Assembly (NCBI GenBank): GCA_039812375.1
Contig: JBDIAO010000047.1
Span: 1-21,182, forward strand
Reading direction: 5' to 3'
Length of the DNA: 21,182 nucleotides
From: JAGOME01 sp039812375
Lineage (GTDB): Bacteria > Actinomycetota > Actinomycetes > Actinomycetales > Dermatophilaceae
The notes beneath the pieces were generated by a model that made no database searches, was not told where the DNA came from, and saw only the letters and a program-made list of their open reading frames with translations. Positions 1-7,523 of the stretch are shown piece by piece. Each line of letters starts with the position of its first letter. Positions within the stretch are counted from its first letter, which is position 1. Made by a program: the position numbers and the translations under genes.

Positions 1-1836
1 GTCAGGCAGCAACTCCTGGTACAGCCGCAACGCACCCGCAGCATCCCCCACCCTCCCGGTGAAATACGCCACCTGGTGACGGGTGGTCAGCACGAGAGGG
101 TCTTCAGACCCGAACTCGGCAGTTGCTGTCGACAGCAGGTTGGCGGTTTGAGTCAGACGTTCGAGGGGCTCAACGGAATCCCCAAGCCAGGAGAGCGCCT
201 CCAACTCCAGGGCGTGACGGAGTTTCCGAGACTTCACGGCGCCTGGCTCCGCACGCCCGATGATCTCGCGTGCCTCCTTGGGCGAGACTTGACCTACCCA
301 ACCGGCTGCGACGAGGGCAAGGCCGGCCCTCGTGTCGGGCTGGGTGGCGTCGACCACGGCGGTCAGGAGGTCTTCCAAACTGCTGCCGCGGCGTTCATTC
401 AAGGCCTTCACCACCGCGTCGTCATCCTGTCCGGGCGGCGGACGACTCTCCAGCTGGGCTGCGACATCCAGCGCAGGGTCCTCTTCGAGGAGGAGCGCGA
501 CCTCGACGTACCGACCACAGTCCCGCGGATAGACGGCATCCGTTCGGTTCAGCCACACGCGTGCTTCGGTCGCCAGGTCGACCCGGTTCCGCGACGCGTA
601 TGCAAGGTCAAGGCCACGGGGCGCCTCGGCGAGAGCCTCGGCGAGATACCGCTCGGAGGGCGACCGCATCCCCGCAGCAGCGAGCCCTCGCCGAAGCTCG
701 CCGTGGTCGAACCAAGCCCGCAGGATCTCCACGACGAGCGTCAGCGGGGCTCCCCGTCCACTACGCCACTGAAAGTGGTGGCGCAACATGGGTTCGCGCA
801 GGCTGTACCACGTCCGCCTCTGGTCGCCCCCCGTCGCCTTCTCGGCTCGTACCCAGCGCCCGGCTTCGAGGAGGGAGAGTGCCTTGCTGACCGTCTGTGG
901 GGTCAGCAAGGTCCTGTGGGCGATGTCCGCGGCGGTCAGGGCGGCTTCCACTCCGTCGGCGAGCTGACGGACGATCGCCTGGTGGTTGTCAGGCAGATCC
1001 CACAGGAGTTGCTGGTAGTAGGGGACGAGACTCTCGACCAGAGCTTCGACGGCGGGGACGAGCGCGTCGAGAGTGTCTAGGGTGATGCATTCCGAGAGCA
1101 CCATCCAGATGCGTGGCGACCCGCCTGTCAGACGAGCGATCGCCTCGACCCGGGCACGCCCCTGTCCCGAGTCGAGGAAGGCGGCGAGCTTCTCGTCGCC
1201 CTTGTCACGGGCCAGATTCGTCAGCAACTCGCGGCCTTGCTCGGGGGTCAGGCCTTCGACGGGCGTCAGGATGAGCCCGTTGAACCAGGGTTGAGTTCGC
1301 TCCTGCACACCCGCGAACAAGGCGGGAGTCGCAGCGACGAGGAGCACCCGCCCGGTGGTCTCCACCCAGGACCGCAGGTCGCGCTGACCGGCCAGACCGA
1401 TGGCCCGGAACACCCGATCGAGGTTCTCGATGACGAGGACGAGCGTCCGGTCACCGATGCCCGCGAGAATCGCCGACTCGGCATCGACGACGTCCCACCC
1501 CCGGTTCGCGGGGCTGACGAGTTTGGTGGCGATCTCGAAGAGCAGGTCGCCGTACCGGGTGATGCCCACGCCGTCCTCGGAGATCTCGGCCACTGCGAGG
1601 CGCCCTGCGACGGCTTCCTCACGGTCCAGTCGGGCCAGCGCCACGCGCAGAAGGTGCGACTTGCCCGACCCTCGCGGACCGACCAGGAGGGTGTGGGGTC
1701 GCGCCCGACCCGAGGCGGCATCGCGGAAGCGTTGAGCCAGAACGTCGAGGAGCCGGTCCCGGCCGACGGTGCGGCGCTCGAGATCCTCGACTGGCTCCTG
1801 GCTCGGCGTGAACGGACGTGGGACGGATCTATCCAT
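1..1836 (-). CDS. P-loop ATPase with winged-helix and TPR-like C-terminus (partial, runs off left edge)
   Basis: An uninterrupted frame of 612 codons runs to the left edge of the window, so the C-terminus is missing. The ATG (1834-1836) overlaps the stop of the upstream ATPase gene as TGATG, which predicts translational coupling. Visible features: a conserved entry motif TVGRDRLLDVLAQRF (residues about 23-37), Walker A GPRGSGKS (53-60), a Walker B-like strand LVLVIENLD (132-140, with E-N instead of D-E), a sensor-like strand VLLVAATPALF (164-174), and a winged-helix-like region at about 283-345. From about residue 560 the helical text (LTTRHQVAYFTGRVGDAAGALRLYQELL) looks like the start of tetratricopeptide repeats. 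This order (AAA_16/STAND-like NTPase, wHTH, TPR) is typical of signal-sensing STAND-type ATPases; the family level is inferred. The substrate or trigger is unknown. An overlapping antisense frame is judged a shadow. Confidence 0.85.
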   Translation of the reverse strand, partial: MDRSVPRPFTPSQEPVEDLERRTVGRDRLLDVLAQRFRDAASGRARPHTLLVGPRGSGKSHLLRVALARLDREEAVAGRLAVAEISEDGVGITRYGDLLFEIATKLVSPANRGWDVVDAESAILAGIGDRTLVLVIENLDRVFRAIGLAGQRDLRSWVETTGRVLLVAATPALFAGVQERTQPWFNGLILTPVEGLTPEQGRELLTNLARDKGDEKLAAFLDSGQGRARVEAIARLTGGSPRIWMVLSECITLDTLDALVPAVEALVESLVPYYQQLLWDLPDNHQAIVRQLADGVEAALTAADIAHRTLLTPQTVSKALSLLEAGRWVRAEKATGGDQRRTWYSLREPMLRHHFQWRSGRGAPLTLVVEILRAWFDHGELRRGLAAAGMRSPSERYLAEALAEAPRGLDLAYASRNRVDLATEARVWLNRTDAVYPRDCGRYVEVALLLEEDPALDVAAQLESRPPPGQDDDAVVKALNERRGSSLEDLLTAVVDATQPDTRAGLALVAAGWVGQVSPKEAREIIGRAEPGAVKSRKLRHALELEALSWLGDSVEPLERLTQTANLLSTATAEFGSEDPLVLTTRHQVAYFTGRVGDAAGALRLYQELLPD

Positions 1837-3023
1837 CACAACCGTCGGTGGATGCGCCAGATGCGAGCCATGAGCGGGGACGACATACCGTCGCGCTCAC
1901 CCTCACAGACGAGATAGTGATCCTTCTCGAGCTTGCCGAGAAGGTCGATGAGTCGGTCGCGTTCCGGCCGGGATCCGGAGCGCGCCGCGAGGTCGTCACT
2001 GATCTCGTCCAGGGTCCGACCGGCCGGATGGATGACGGCGAGGTCATCGAGGACTGCCCGGGCGAGCGCGGCATCCTCACCGTAGTAATCGGGAATCCTG
2101 GTCACGTAGTGCTCGGTGTGCCACGTGTTTTCCCGGATGCACCGGTCGACGATGGCATCGATCTCGGAGAGCTCCACGTCGGGGCGTTCACCCTGGCGTA
2201 GCCGATCGATGACTCCGTGGATGTAGAACGGGATGCGGCTCGTCGCATCCGAGATCTCCGACACCAACTCCGCCGCGGGGTCGACGCCGATGCCCAGCAG
2301 GAGCCGGCCGGCCAGCTCGGACGCCTCGTCCTGCGTCAACGGCCCGATGTCGACCGGCCACAGGTCGTTTATCGGACTCGTGTCGGACAGGGCATGGTGC
2401 AGGCCGATGGATCCGGAGATGACGAGGGCGAACGTGGAGCGCCCGTCCCGGTGCGCGCGCAGGTTCCGCAGCAGCTCCAGCGCGTCGGCGGAACCGAGGG
2501 CCTGACAGAGCACGGTGATCTCGTCGATGATGAGGACCAGTCCACGCGAGTCACCAATCGAGTCGAGAAGATCGATGAGATCCCGTTCGACGGGTGCGGC
2601 CCCGGCGCGGCGAGCCGCACCGCGAAGGCTGATCCCGTTCGATCCGATGCCGATCCGGGCCTCCCCGCCGACCTCCCTCTCCCAGGTGGGCAGATGATCC
2701 GCGACGAGTCGGTGCGCCCGCAGGCTCGCGACGAGCCGCCGCTCGAAGATGTCGATGTCGGACGTCTCGGCACTGATCCGTAGGACGATTCGGCCCGCGT
2801 CCGTCAGGGCGGACTCCAGCTTCGCGAGCACGGACGTCTTGCCCATCCGACGCTCGCCCGTGACGTGGGCGCCGACCCGGGACACGGCCTCCTGGAGACG
2901 TTGCAGTTCCGCAACGCGGCCGACGAGATCAGCGGGATCGATGACTCCGCCGGGGTTGGGGTAGAGAGGCTCCCGATCTTCGGGGTTCGGCGGCTCCTGG
3001 CCGTCGGGGTTCGGCGGTTCCAT
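1836..3023 (-). CDS. AAA ATPase, COG1672-like, with C-terminal winged helix
   Basis: The frame gives 395 residues from the ATG at 3021-3023. An in-frame GTG at 3041 would add six residues, but it lies inside the operator palindrome and between the -35 and -10 hexamers. The ATG is preferred because it sits where transcription should begin (leaderless). The N-terminus has a Pro/Asn/Asp-rich tract with repeated EPPNP units (residues 2-24). It is followed by an entry motif DLVGRVAELQRLQ, Walker A GERRMGKTS (56-64), Walker B GLVLIIDEI (161-169) and a sensor strand FALVISGSIG. The C-terminal about 80 residues read as a winged helix (RTLDEISDDLAARSGSRP...LLGKLEKDHYLV). The body resembles predicted ATPases of the COG1672/AAA_16 type. 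No nuclease, protease or membrane segment is visible. The gene is first in a two-gene unit with the larger ATPase downstream. Function is unknown; mobile-element regulation, defence or stress sensing are all possible. Confidence 0.88.
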   Translation of the reverse strand: MEPPNPDGQEPPNPEDREPLYPNPGGVIDPADLVGRVAELQRLQEAVSRVGAHVTGERRMGKTSVLAKLESALTDAGRIVLRISAETSDIDIFERRLVASLRAHRLVADHLPTWEREVGGEARIGIGSNGISLRGAARRAGAAPVERDLIDLLDSIGDSRGLVLIIDEITVLCQALGSADALELLRNLRAHRDGRSTFALVISGSIGLHHALSDTSPINDLWPVDIGPLTQDEASELAGRLLLGIGVDPAAELVSEISDATSRIPFYIHGVIDRLRQGERPDVELSEIDAIVDRCIRENTWHTEHYVTRIPDYYGEDAALARAVLDDLAVIHPAGRTLDEISDDLAARSGSRPERDRLIDLLGKLEKDHYLVCEGERDGMSSPLMARIWRIHRRL

Positions 3024-3057
3024 ACAAGAATCATACGTCACTCTTGACGTACGTCAA
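3024..3057 (-). promoter_or_regulatory. Leaderless promoter of the ATPase pair
   Basis: Reading the minus strand, TTGACG (3052-3057) is followed by a 16-bp spacer and TATGAT (3030-3035). Six more bases then lead to the ATG at 3021-3023. This is a good sigma-70/HrdB-type promoter. It places the transcription start on or next to the start codon, and no Shine-Dalgarno sequence is present. The -35 hexamer and spacer lie within the 16-bp repeat array, so a protein bound there would block the promoter. Confidence 0.65.
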
Positions 3058-3084
3058 CTTAGACGTACGTCAAGAGTGACGTAT
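3033..3084. repeat. Three tandem 16-bp repeats forming a 23-bp perfect inverted repeat (candidate operator)
   Basis: TACGTCANNNNNGACG occurs three times in tandem, starting at 3034, 3050 and 3066, followed by TA. The same stretch is a perfect inverted repeat, with arms 3033-3055 and 3062-3084 and a 6-nt spacer. It contains two copies of the dyad TACGTCA-N4-TGACGTA (3034-3051 and 3066-3083) and a continuous 14-bp palindrome at 3044-3057. The 16-bp pitch is about one and a half helical turns. It overlaps the promoter of the ATPase pair and lies just past the 3' end of mmsA. There is no T-run, so an operator is favoured over a terminator. The binding protein is not identified in the window. Confidence 0.85.
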
Positions 3085-3093
3085 ACGTGAGCC

Positions 3094-4596
3094 TCAGGCG
3101 TTCTGGGGGAACCCGAGGTTGATGCCGGCGTGCGAGGGGTCGAGCCAGCGGGAGGTGACCACCTTGCCGCGGGTGAAGAAGTGCACGCCCTCCATGCCGT
3201 AGGCGTGGCTGTCTCCGAAGAGCGAGTTCTTCCAGCCGCCGAAGGAGAAGTAGGACACCGGGACCGGGATCGGCACGTTGATGCCGACCATGCCGACCTC
3301 GACCTCGTTCTGGAAGCGCCGGGCGGCGCCGCCGTCGTTGGTGAAGATCGCCGTGCCGTTGCCGTACGGGTTGTCGTTGATGAGCTTGAGGCCCTCGTCG
3401 TAGGAGCCGACCCGCACGACCGAGAGCACCGGGCCGAAGATCTCGTCGTCGTAGACGGACATGCCCGGCGCGACCTTGTCGAACAGGCTCGGGCGCAGGA
3501 AGAAGCCCTCGTCCGACCCGTCGACGCTTCCCTCGCGGCCGTCGACCAGCAGCGAGGCCCCGGACTCGACCCCGGCGTCGAGGTAGGAGGCGACCTTGTC
3601 GCGGTGCACCTGGGTCACCAGCGGGCCCATGTCCGGGTTGCGGGTGCCGTCCCCGGTGACGAGCTTGGCCATCCGCTCCTTGATCTTCTCGATGAGCTCG
3701 TCGGCGACCGGCTCGACGGCCACGAGCGCCGAGATCGCCATGCAGCGCTCCCCGGCGGAACCGAAGCCGGCGTTGATCGCGGCGTCCGCGGCCAGGTCGA
3801 GGTCGGCGTCGGGCAGGACGAGCATGTGGTTCTTCGCGCCGCCGAGGGCCTGGACCCGCTTGCCGGCCGCGGTGCCCGTCTCGTAGACGTACTTCGCAAT
3901 CGGGGTCGACCCGACGAAGCTGACAGCCTTGACGTCCGGGTGCGCCAGGAGGGCGTCAACCGCCTCCTTGTCCCCGTGCACGACGTTGAGCACGCCGTCG
4001 GGCAAACCCGCTCGCTTCCACAGGGCCGCGATGGCGTTGACCGCCGACGGGTCCTTTTCACTCGGCTTGATGACCACGGAGTTGCCGCAGGCGATGGCGA
4101 TCGGGACGAACCACAGCGGCACCATGGCCGGGAAGTTGAACGGGCTGATCACCGCGACGACGCCGAGCGGCTGGCGGATGGAATAGACGTCGACCCGGTT
4201 GGAGACGTTCTCGGAGAAGTCACCCTTGAGCAGGTGCGGGATGCCGCAGGCGAACTCGGCGACCTCGAGGCCGCGCACGACCTCACCGGTGGCATCCGAG
4301 AGGACCTTGCCGTGCTCGCTGGTGATGATCGCGCCGATGTCTTCCTTGGCCTCGTTGAGGAGCTCGCGGAACTTGAAGAGCACCTGGGCGCGCTTCGTGA
4401 GGGTCGAGTGCTGCCACTCGTTCTCCCAGGCGGTCTTGGCCGTCTGGACGACCTCATCGACGAGCTGGGTCGAGGCGAGGTCGAGGACGCCGGTCTGCTG
4501 GCCGGTCGCCGGGTTGTAGACGGGGCTCGTGCGCTCCGCGGTGCCGTCCCATTCGGCGCCGGCGACGAGGTGGGTGATGCGAGTGGGACTGCTCAT
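3094..4596 (-). CDS. mmsA: CoA-acylating methylmalonate/malonate-semialdehyde dehydrogenase
   Basis: The 500-residue protein has the full length and sequence style of MmsA/IolA aldehyde dehydrogenases. It converts malonic semialdehyde with NAD+ and CoA to acetyl-CoA and CO2 as the last step of myo-inositol catabolism, and it can also serve valine breakdown. Visible motifs are the N-terminal domain text SPVYNPATGQQTG, the cofactor region SPFNFPAMVPLWF, and the catalytic cysteine in GSAGERCMAISALV. The distal signature EIFGPVLSVVR and the C-terminal FTRGKVVTSRW are also present. GGAGG lies 6 nt before the ATG. A 116-bp gap separates it from the Gfo/Idh gene upstream. That gap holds a TAGAAT -10 and a TGTCCTTACA operator, so the gene probably has its own inositol-responsive promoter besides read-through. 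In inositol clusters this gene is often called iolA. Confidence 0.96.
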   Translation of the reverse strand: MSSPTRITHLVAGAEWDGTAERTSPVYNPATGQQTGVLDLASTQLVDEVVQTAKTAWENEWQHSTLTKRAQVLFKFRELLNEAKEDIGAIITSEHGKVLSDATGEVVRGLEVAEFACGIPHLLKGDFSENVSNRVDVYSIRQPLGVVAVISPFNFPAMVPLWFVPIAIACGNSVVIKPSEKDPSAVNAIAALWKRAGLPDGVLNVVHGDKEAVDALLAHPDVKAVSFVGSTPIAKYVYETGTAAGKRVQALGGAKNHMLVLPDADLDLAADAAINAGFGSAGERCMAISALVAVEPVADELIEKIKERMAKLVTGDGTRNPDMGPLVTQVHRDKVASYLDAGVESGASLLVDGREGSVDGSDEGFFLRPSLFDKVAPGMSVYDDEIFGPVLSVVRVGSYDEGLKLINDNPYGNGTAIFTNDGGAARRFQNEVEVGMVGINVPIPVPVSYFSFGGWKNSLFGDSHAYGMEGVHFFTRGKVVTSRWLDPSHAGINLGFPQNA

Positions 4597-4626
4597 GCGA
4601 TCCTCCGGATCATTCCGTACTTGCTT

Positions 4627-4642
4627 TGTCCTTACATTCTAA
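4627..4642 (-). promoter_or_regulatory. mmsA promoter -10 and candidate iol operator
   Basis: On the minus strand TAGAAT (4636-4641) fits a -10 hexamer. It runs straight into TGTAAGGACA (4636-4627), the complement of TGTCCTTACA. The identical 10-mer, and 13 bp overall, recur before iolH, and in both places the motif ends exactly 30 nt before the start codon. An operator overlapping the -10 and start point implies repression. Confidence 0.6.
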
Positions 4643-4712
4643 CGTATGCCGCGTGCCGCCCGCCAGCCCCCGCCTCGGCCACCTCTCTCGGCCGCCTCTC
4701 CGGACCGCCTGC

Positions 4713-5717
4713 TCACGCCCGCAGTATCTCGCCCAACGCGACGACCCGGCCCTCTTCCCGGGAGATCGTGCACGCCTCGGCGGTCCGGGCGGCTTCGAGG
4801 GCATCGGCGACCGTGCACGGGCTCGGGATCGTTCCCTTCGCGACCTCGATGAAGGCGGCCAGCTCCGCCCGGTAGGCCGAGCGGAAGCGTTCGAGGAAGG
4901 ACCAGCACTGCGGCCCCGGCGGGAAGGCGACCCCGGGCTCGGCCGAGCGGAAGGCCAGCGAGTCGTCGAGGCCGACCATCATCGCCCCCTTCGACCCGTG
5001 CGCCTCCATCCGGATGTCGTGCCCGGCCCCGTTGTAGCGGGTCACCGACATGACGACGAGGGTGTCGTCGTCAAGGGTGAGTACCGCCGCCGCGGAGTCG
5101 ACGTCGCCGGCCTCGGTGAAGAACTGCTCCCCCTTGTTCGCGCCGACGGCATACACGCTGGCCACCTCGCACCCGGTGACGAACCGCAGGATGTCGAAGT
5201 CGTGCACCCCGGCATCCCGGAACAGCCCACCGGAGGCCGGCAGATAGGACGGGTGCGGCGGACTCTGGTCGTGGGTGGCGGCCCGGATGGTGTGCACGAA
5301 GCCGAGCTCACCGCCCTGCACGGCATCCCGCAACCGGCGGTAGCCGGCATCGAAGCGCCGCTGGAAGCCGACGTGCACGGGCACCTCGGATGCCGCCGCG
5401 AGCCGAGCCATCTCGACGGCCTGCGCGAGGTTACCGGCGATCGGCTTCTCGCAGAACGTCGGTATACCGGCTGCGAGCGCTGCGGTGAGCAGCTCGGCGT
5501 GGGTGTGGGTGGCCGTCGCGATGAGGAAGCCGTCGAGTCCGCAGGACAGCAGCGCCTCGATGCTCGGCGCGATCCGGGCCCCGACTTCACCGGCGACCCG
5601 GGCCGCGCTGGCGGTATCGACGTCGAAGACGACGAGCTCGTCGACGGCTGACAGGTTGCGCAACGTGGTGGCGTGCATGGCGCCGATCCGGCCGGCGCCG
5701 GCGATCCCGATCCGCAT
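4713..5717 (-). CDS. Gfo/Idh/MocA family inositol dehydrogenase-like oxidoreductase
   Basis: This 334-residue protein has an N-terminal Rossmann fold (GIAGAGRIGAMHA, residues 4-16) and the family motif EKPIAG (90-95). A catalytic-type Asp/His pair sits in FRDAGVHDFDILR (D168, H172), as in myo-inositol 2-dehydrogenases of the IolG group. It should oxidise a cyclitol or its epimer with NAD(P)+. It lies 16 bp after iolB and upstream of mmsA on the same strand, so it belongs to the iolC-aldolase-iolB operon. A second, more typical IolG is encoded at 17348-18352. This copy may therefore act on scyllo- or D-chiro-inositol, or reduce an inosose. The exact substrate cannot be read from the sequence. 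Start chosen: ATG at 5717, with a weak GAGGA 8 nt before it. Confidence 0.88.
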   Translation of the reverse strand: MRIGIAGAGRIGAMHATTLRNLSAVDELVVFDVDTASAARVAGEVGARIAPSIEALLSCGLDGFLIATATHTHAELLTAALAAGIPTFCEKPIAGNLAQAVEMARLAAASEVPVHVGFQRRFDAGYRRLRDAVQGGELGFVHTIRAATHDQSPPHPSYLPASGGLFRDAGVHDFDILRFVTGCEVASVYAVGANKGEQFFTEAGDVDSAAAVLTLDDDTLVVMSVTRYNGAGHDIRMEAHGSKGAMMVGLDDSLAFRSAEPGVAFPPGPQCWSFLERFRSAYRAELAAFIEVAKGTIPSPCTVADALEAARTAEACTISREEGRVVALGEILRA

Positions 5718-5733
5718 GGGTGTCCTCAGGCTC

Positions 5734-6642
5734 TCAGGTCAGGCGGGGGTCGACGTCCTGCCCGACCCAGGTCTCCCGGACCCAGGTGTGGGCCGGGTCG
5801 TCACAGATGAGCCAGGCCCGCTCCGGTCCGGGACCGGCCATGACGTTGAGGTAGTACAGGTCCGCGCTCGGGGCGGCGATGGCCGGGCCGTGCCAGCCGT
5901 GCGGGACGAGGACGACGTCGTCGTCCCGGACCTCGGCGAGCACGTCGATAGGCCGCTCGCTCGTGCCGTAGACGCGCTGGTAGCCGAACGGGTCGACGCC
6001 GCGGGTGTCGGTGGGGCGCACCTGGTACCAGTAGATCTCCTCGAGCGCGGTCTCGACGCCGGGCCGCTGCGTGTCGTGCTTGTGCGGCGGCCAGGAGCTC
6101 CAGTTGCCCGCGGGGGTGATGACCTCGACGGCGATCATCCGGCGGGCGCCGAGCACCCCGGGGACGGCGAAGTTGCGCACCTGCCGGGAGGCCTGCCCGG
6201 CCCCGCGCAGCTCGACCGGCACAGCATCCGCGGGTAGGTAGGCGAACGGCGCGGGTTCACCGGTATCCGGGTCTGGGTCGGTGGCCAGGCACACCGACAC
6301 CCGGCAGGCACCTCTGGAGGCGCGCAGGGTGAGCCGGGAGCGCACTGGGACGTAGGCGACGTCACTGGCCCCAGCCCAGATGTCCGCGCGCCCGGTCAAG
6401 GTGGCGGTGTGGGTCTGCCCGCCGATCTCGGCGGTCACGTCCACCCCCCCGGTCAGCGGCAGGACGACGGCCTCCCGGGCGCCCAGCTCGACGACCCGCT
6501 CCTGTCCGGCGGCGAGGGTGGTGACGAGCAGCCCGGTGTGTTGCCAGCCTGCGATGCCGTCGCGGATGTCGACCTCCCAGCCGTCGCTTGTGGCCTGTCC
6601 GGCCAGGTACACCCAGTCGGCGTTGTCGGTTCCGGTGCTCAT
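5734..6642 (-). CDS. iolB: 5-deoxy-glucuronate isomerase
   Basis: The protein has 302 residues from the ATG at 6640-6642, which overlaps the stop of the upstream aldolase gene (ATGA) and is preceded by GGAGG. A longer in-frame extension upstream is low-complexity Arg text and was rejected. IolB, a cupin of the KduI/IolB family, converts 5-deoxy-glucuronate to 2-deoxy-5-keto-gluconate. Family marks are NWSSWPPHKHD (180-190, metal ligands H187 and H189), ETALEEIYWY (197-206), FGYQRVY (219-225), VLVPHGWHGP (244-253, H248) and YYLNVMAGP (263-271). Its place between the aldolase and dehydrogenase genes fits the pathway. Confidence 0.96.
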   Translation of the reverse strand: MSTGTDNADWVYLAGQATSDGWEVDIRDGIAGWQHTGLLVTTLAAGQERVVELGAREAVVLPLTGGVDVTAEIGGQTHTATLTGRADIWAGASDVAYVPVRSRLTLRASRGACRVSVCLATDPDPDTGEPAPFAYLPADAVPVELRGAGQASRQVRNFAVPGVLGARRMIAVEVITPAGNWSSWPPHKHDTQRPGVETALEEIYWYQVRPTDTRGVDPFGYQRVYGTSERPIDVLAEVRDDDVVLVPHGWHGPAIAAPSADLYYLNVMAGPGPERAWLICDDPAHTWVRETWVGQDVDPRLT

Positions 6643-7523
6643 GAGCCACCTCCGTGGACGAGCTCTGCGGCGACGTCGACCGCGGCGGCGACGTCTGAGT
6701 CGAGCGGGTAGAGCAGGGCCCGCCCGACGACAAGACCCGCGGCGGCCGGGCAGGCCAAGGCCCCAGCCCACCGGGCGTAGGTCGCCTCCGGGGCCCCGGT
6801 TGGGTCGCCGCCGAGTAGCAGGGTCGGCAGGGTCGTCGCGTCGAGGACCCGCTCCATGTCCTCGACGACGGGCAGCTTGAGCCAGGTGTGGGCGCTGCTC
6901 GCGCCGAGGCCGCTGGCGATGTGGATGGAGCGGATGACCGAGTCGGGGTCGAGCAGGTTCTCCACCCGGTCAGCGTCCCGTCGGACGGTGATGAACGGCT
7001 CGACCAGGGCGAGCTTCCCGGATGCCGCGAGTCCGCTCACCGCCCGCCCGCTGGCCTCGAGGGTGGCAGCGGTGCCCGGGTCGTCGTAACAGATGCGAGT
7101 GAGCATCTTTCCGCCGTCGAGACGGTGGGCATTGATCGTCGGGACGTCGTAGCCGGTGAACCGGTCGTCGACCTCGAAGGAAGCACCTTGGAGCCCACCC
7201 CGATTCATCGACCCGATGACGACCTTGCCCTCAAGCAGGCCGGCGAGCAGCAGGTCCTCGAGGATGTCGGCGGTGCCCAGGACGCCGTCGACCCCAGGGC
7301 GGGACAGGGCGGTGGCCATCCGGGCCAGCAGCTCGGTGCGCGAGGCCATCGCGTGGGCGTCGCCGCGGGCGCCGAGAGCGCCGCGGGCTGGGTGGTCGGC
7401 GGCGATGAGCAGCATCCGGCCTGACTGCCGGCGCACACCCGGCCGCCGGGAGCGCCAGGCTCGGGCGACAGCTCCCGGGTCGGTGCGGCGCAGCCGGGTC
7501 AGGGCCTGAGGGTCGATGGTCAT
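6639..7523 (-). CDS. Cgl0158-family (beta/alpha)8-barrel protein, probable deoxyketogluconate-phosphate aldolase
   Basis: The protein has 294 residues from the ATG at 7521-7523, which overlaps the iolC stop as ATGA. It matches the Cgl0158 family found in actinobacterial inositol clusters. Recognisable segments are RMLLIAADHPARGALG (36-51), VDGVLGTADILEDLLLAG (78-95), GSMNRGGLQGASFEVDDRF (104-122) and YDDPGTAATLE (146-156). No class II IolJ aldolase is seen in the window. Squeezed between iolC (kinase) and iolB, this barrel enzyme most plausibly cleaves 2-deoxy-5-keto-gluconate 6-phosphate to dihydroxyacetone phosphate and malonic semialdehyde. The family assignment rests on recognition of the sequence; the reaction is inferred from context and pathway logic. 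Confidence 0.87.
   Translation of the reverse strand: MTIDPQALTRLRRTDPGAVARAWRSRRPGVRRQSGRMLLIAADHPARGALGARGDAHAMASRTELLARMATALSRPGVDGVLGTADILEDLLLAGLLEGKVVIGSMNRGGLQGASFEVDDRFTGYDVPTINAHRLDGGKMLTRICYDDPGTAATLEASGRAVSGLAASGKLALVEPFITVRRDADRVENLLDPDSVIRSIHIASGLGASSAHTWLKLPVVEDMERVLDATTLPTLLLGGDPTGAPEATYARWAGALACPAAAGLVVGRALLYPLDSDVAAAVDVAAELVHGGGS

Noticed and set aside
76..1080. Plus-strand open frame of 334 codons
   Set aside because: Its antisense frame encodes a P-loop ATPase with clear motifs; the plus frame is low-complexity and has no family resemblance.
1820..1836. Possible frameshift at the start of the large ATPase
   Set aside because: A first reading seemed to lack a start codon. 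Recounting showed the ATG at 1834-1836 in frame with Walker A, overlapping the previous stop as TGATG.
3024..3041. GTG at 3041 as start of the small ATPase
   Set aside because: It lies between the -35 and -10 hexamers and inside the operator repeats, so it would not be in the transcript; the ATG at 3023 fits the promoter.
3033..3084. CRISPR array or intrinsic terminator
   Set aside because: Repeats are only 16 bp and contiguous with no spacers; the inverted repeat has no T-run and overlaps a promoter instead.
3130..4875. Plus-strand open frame of 581 codons
   Set aside because: It is antisense to mmsA and runs on into the Gfo/Idh gene; rich in Val/Asp/Arg/His as expected for a shadow of high-GC coding DNA.
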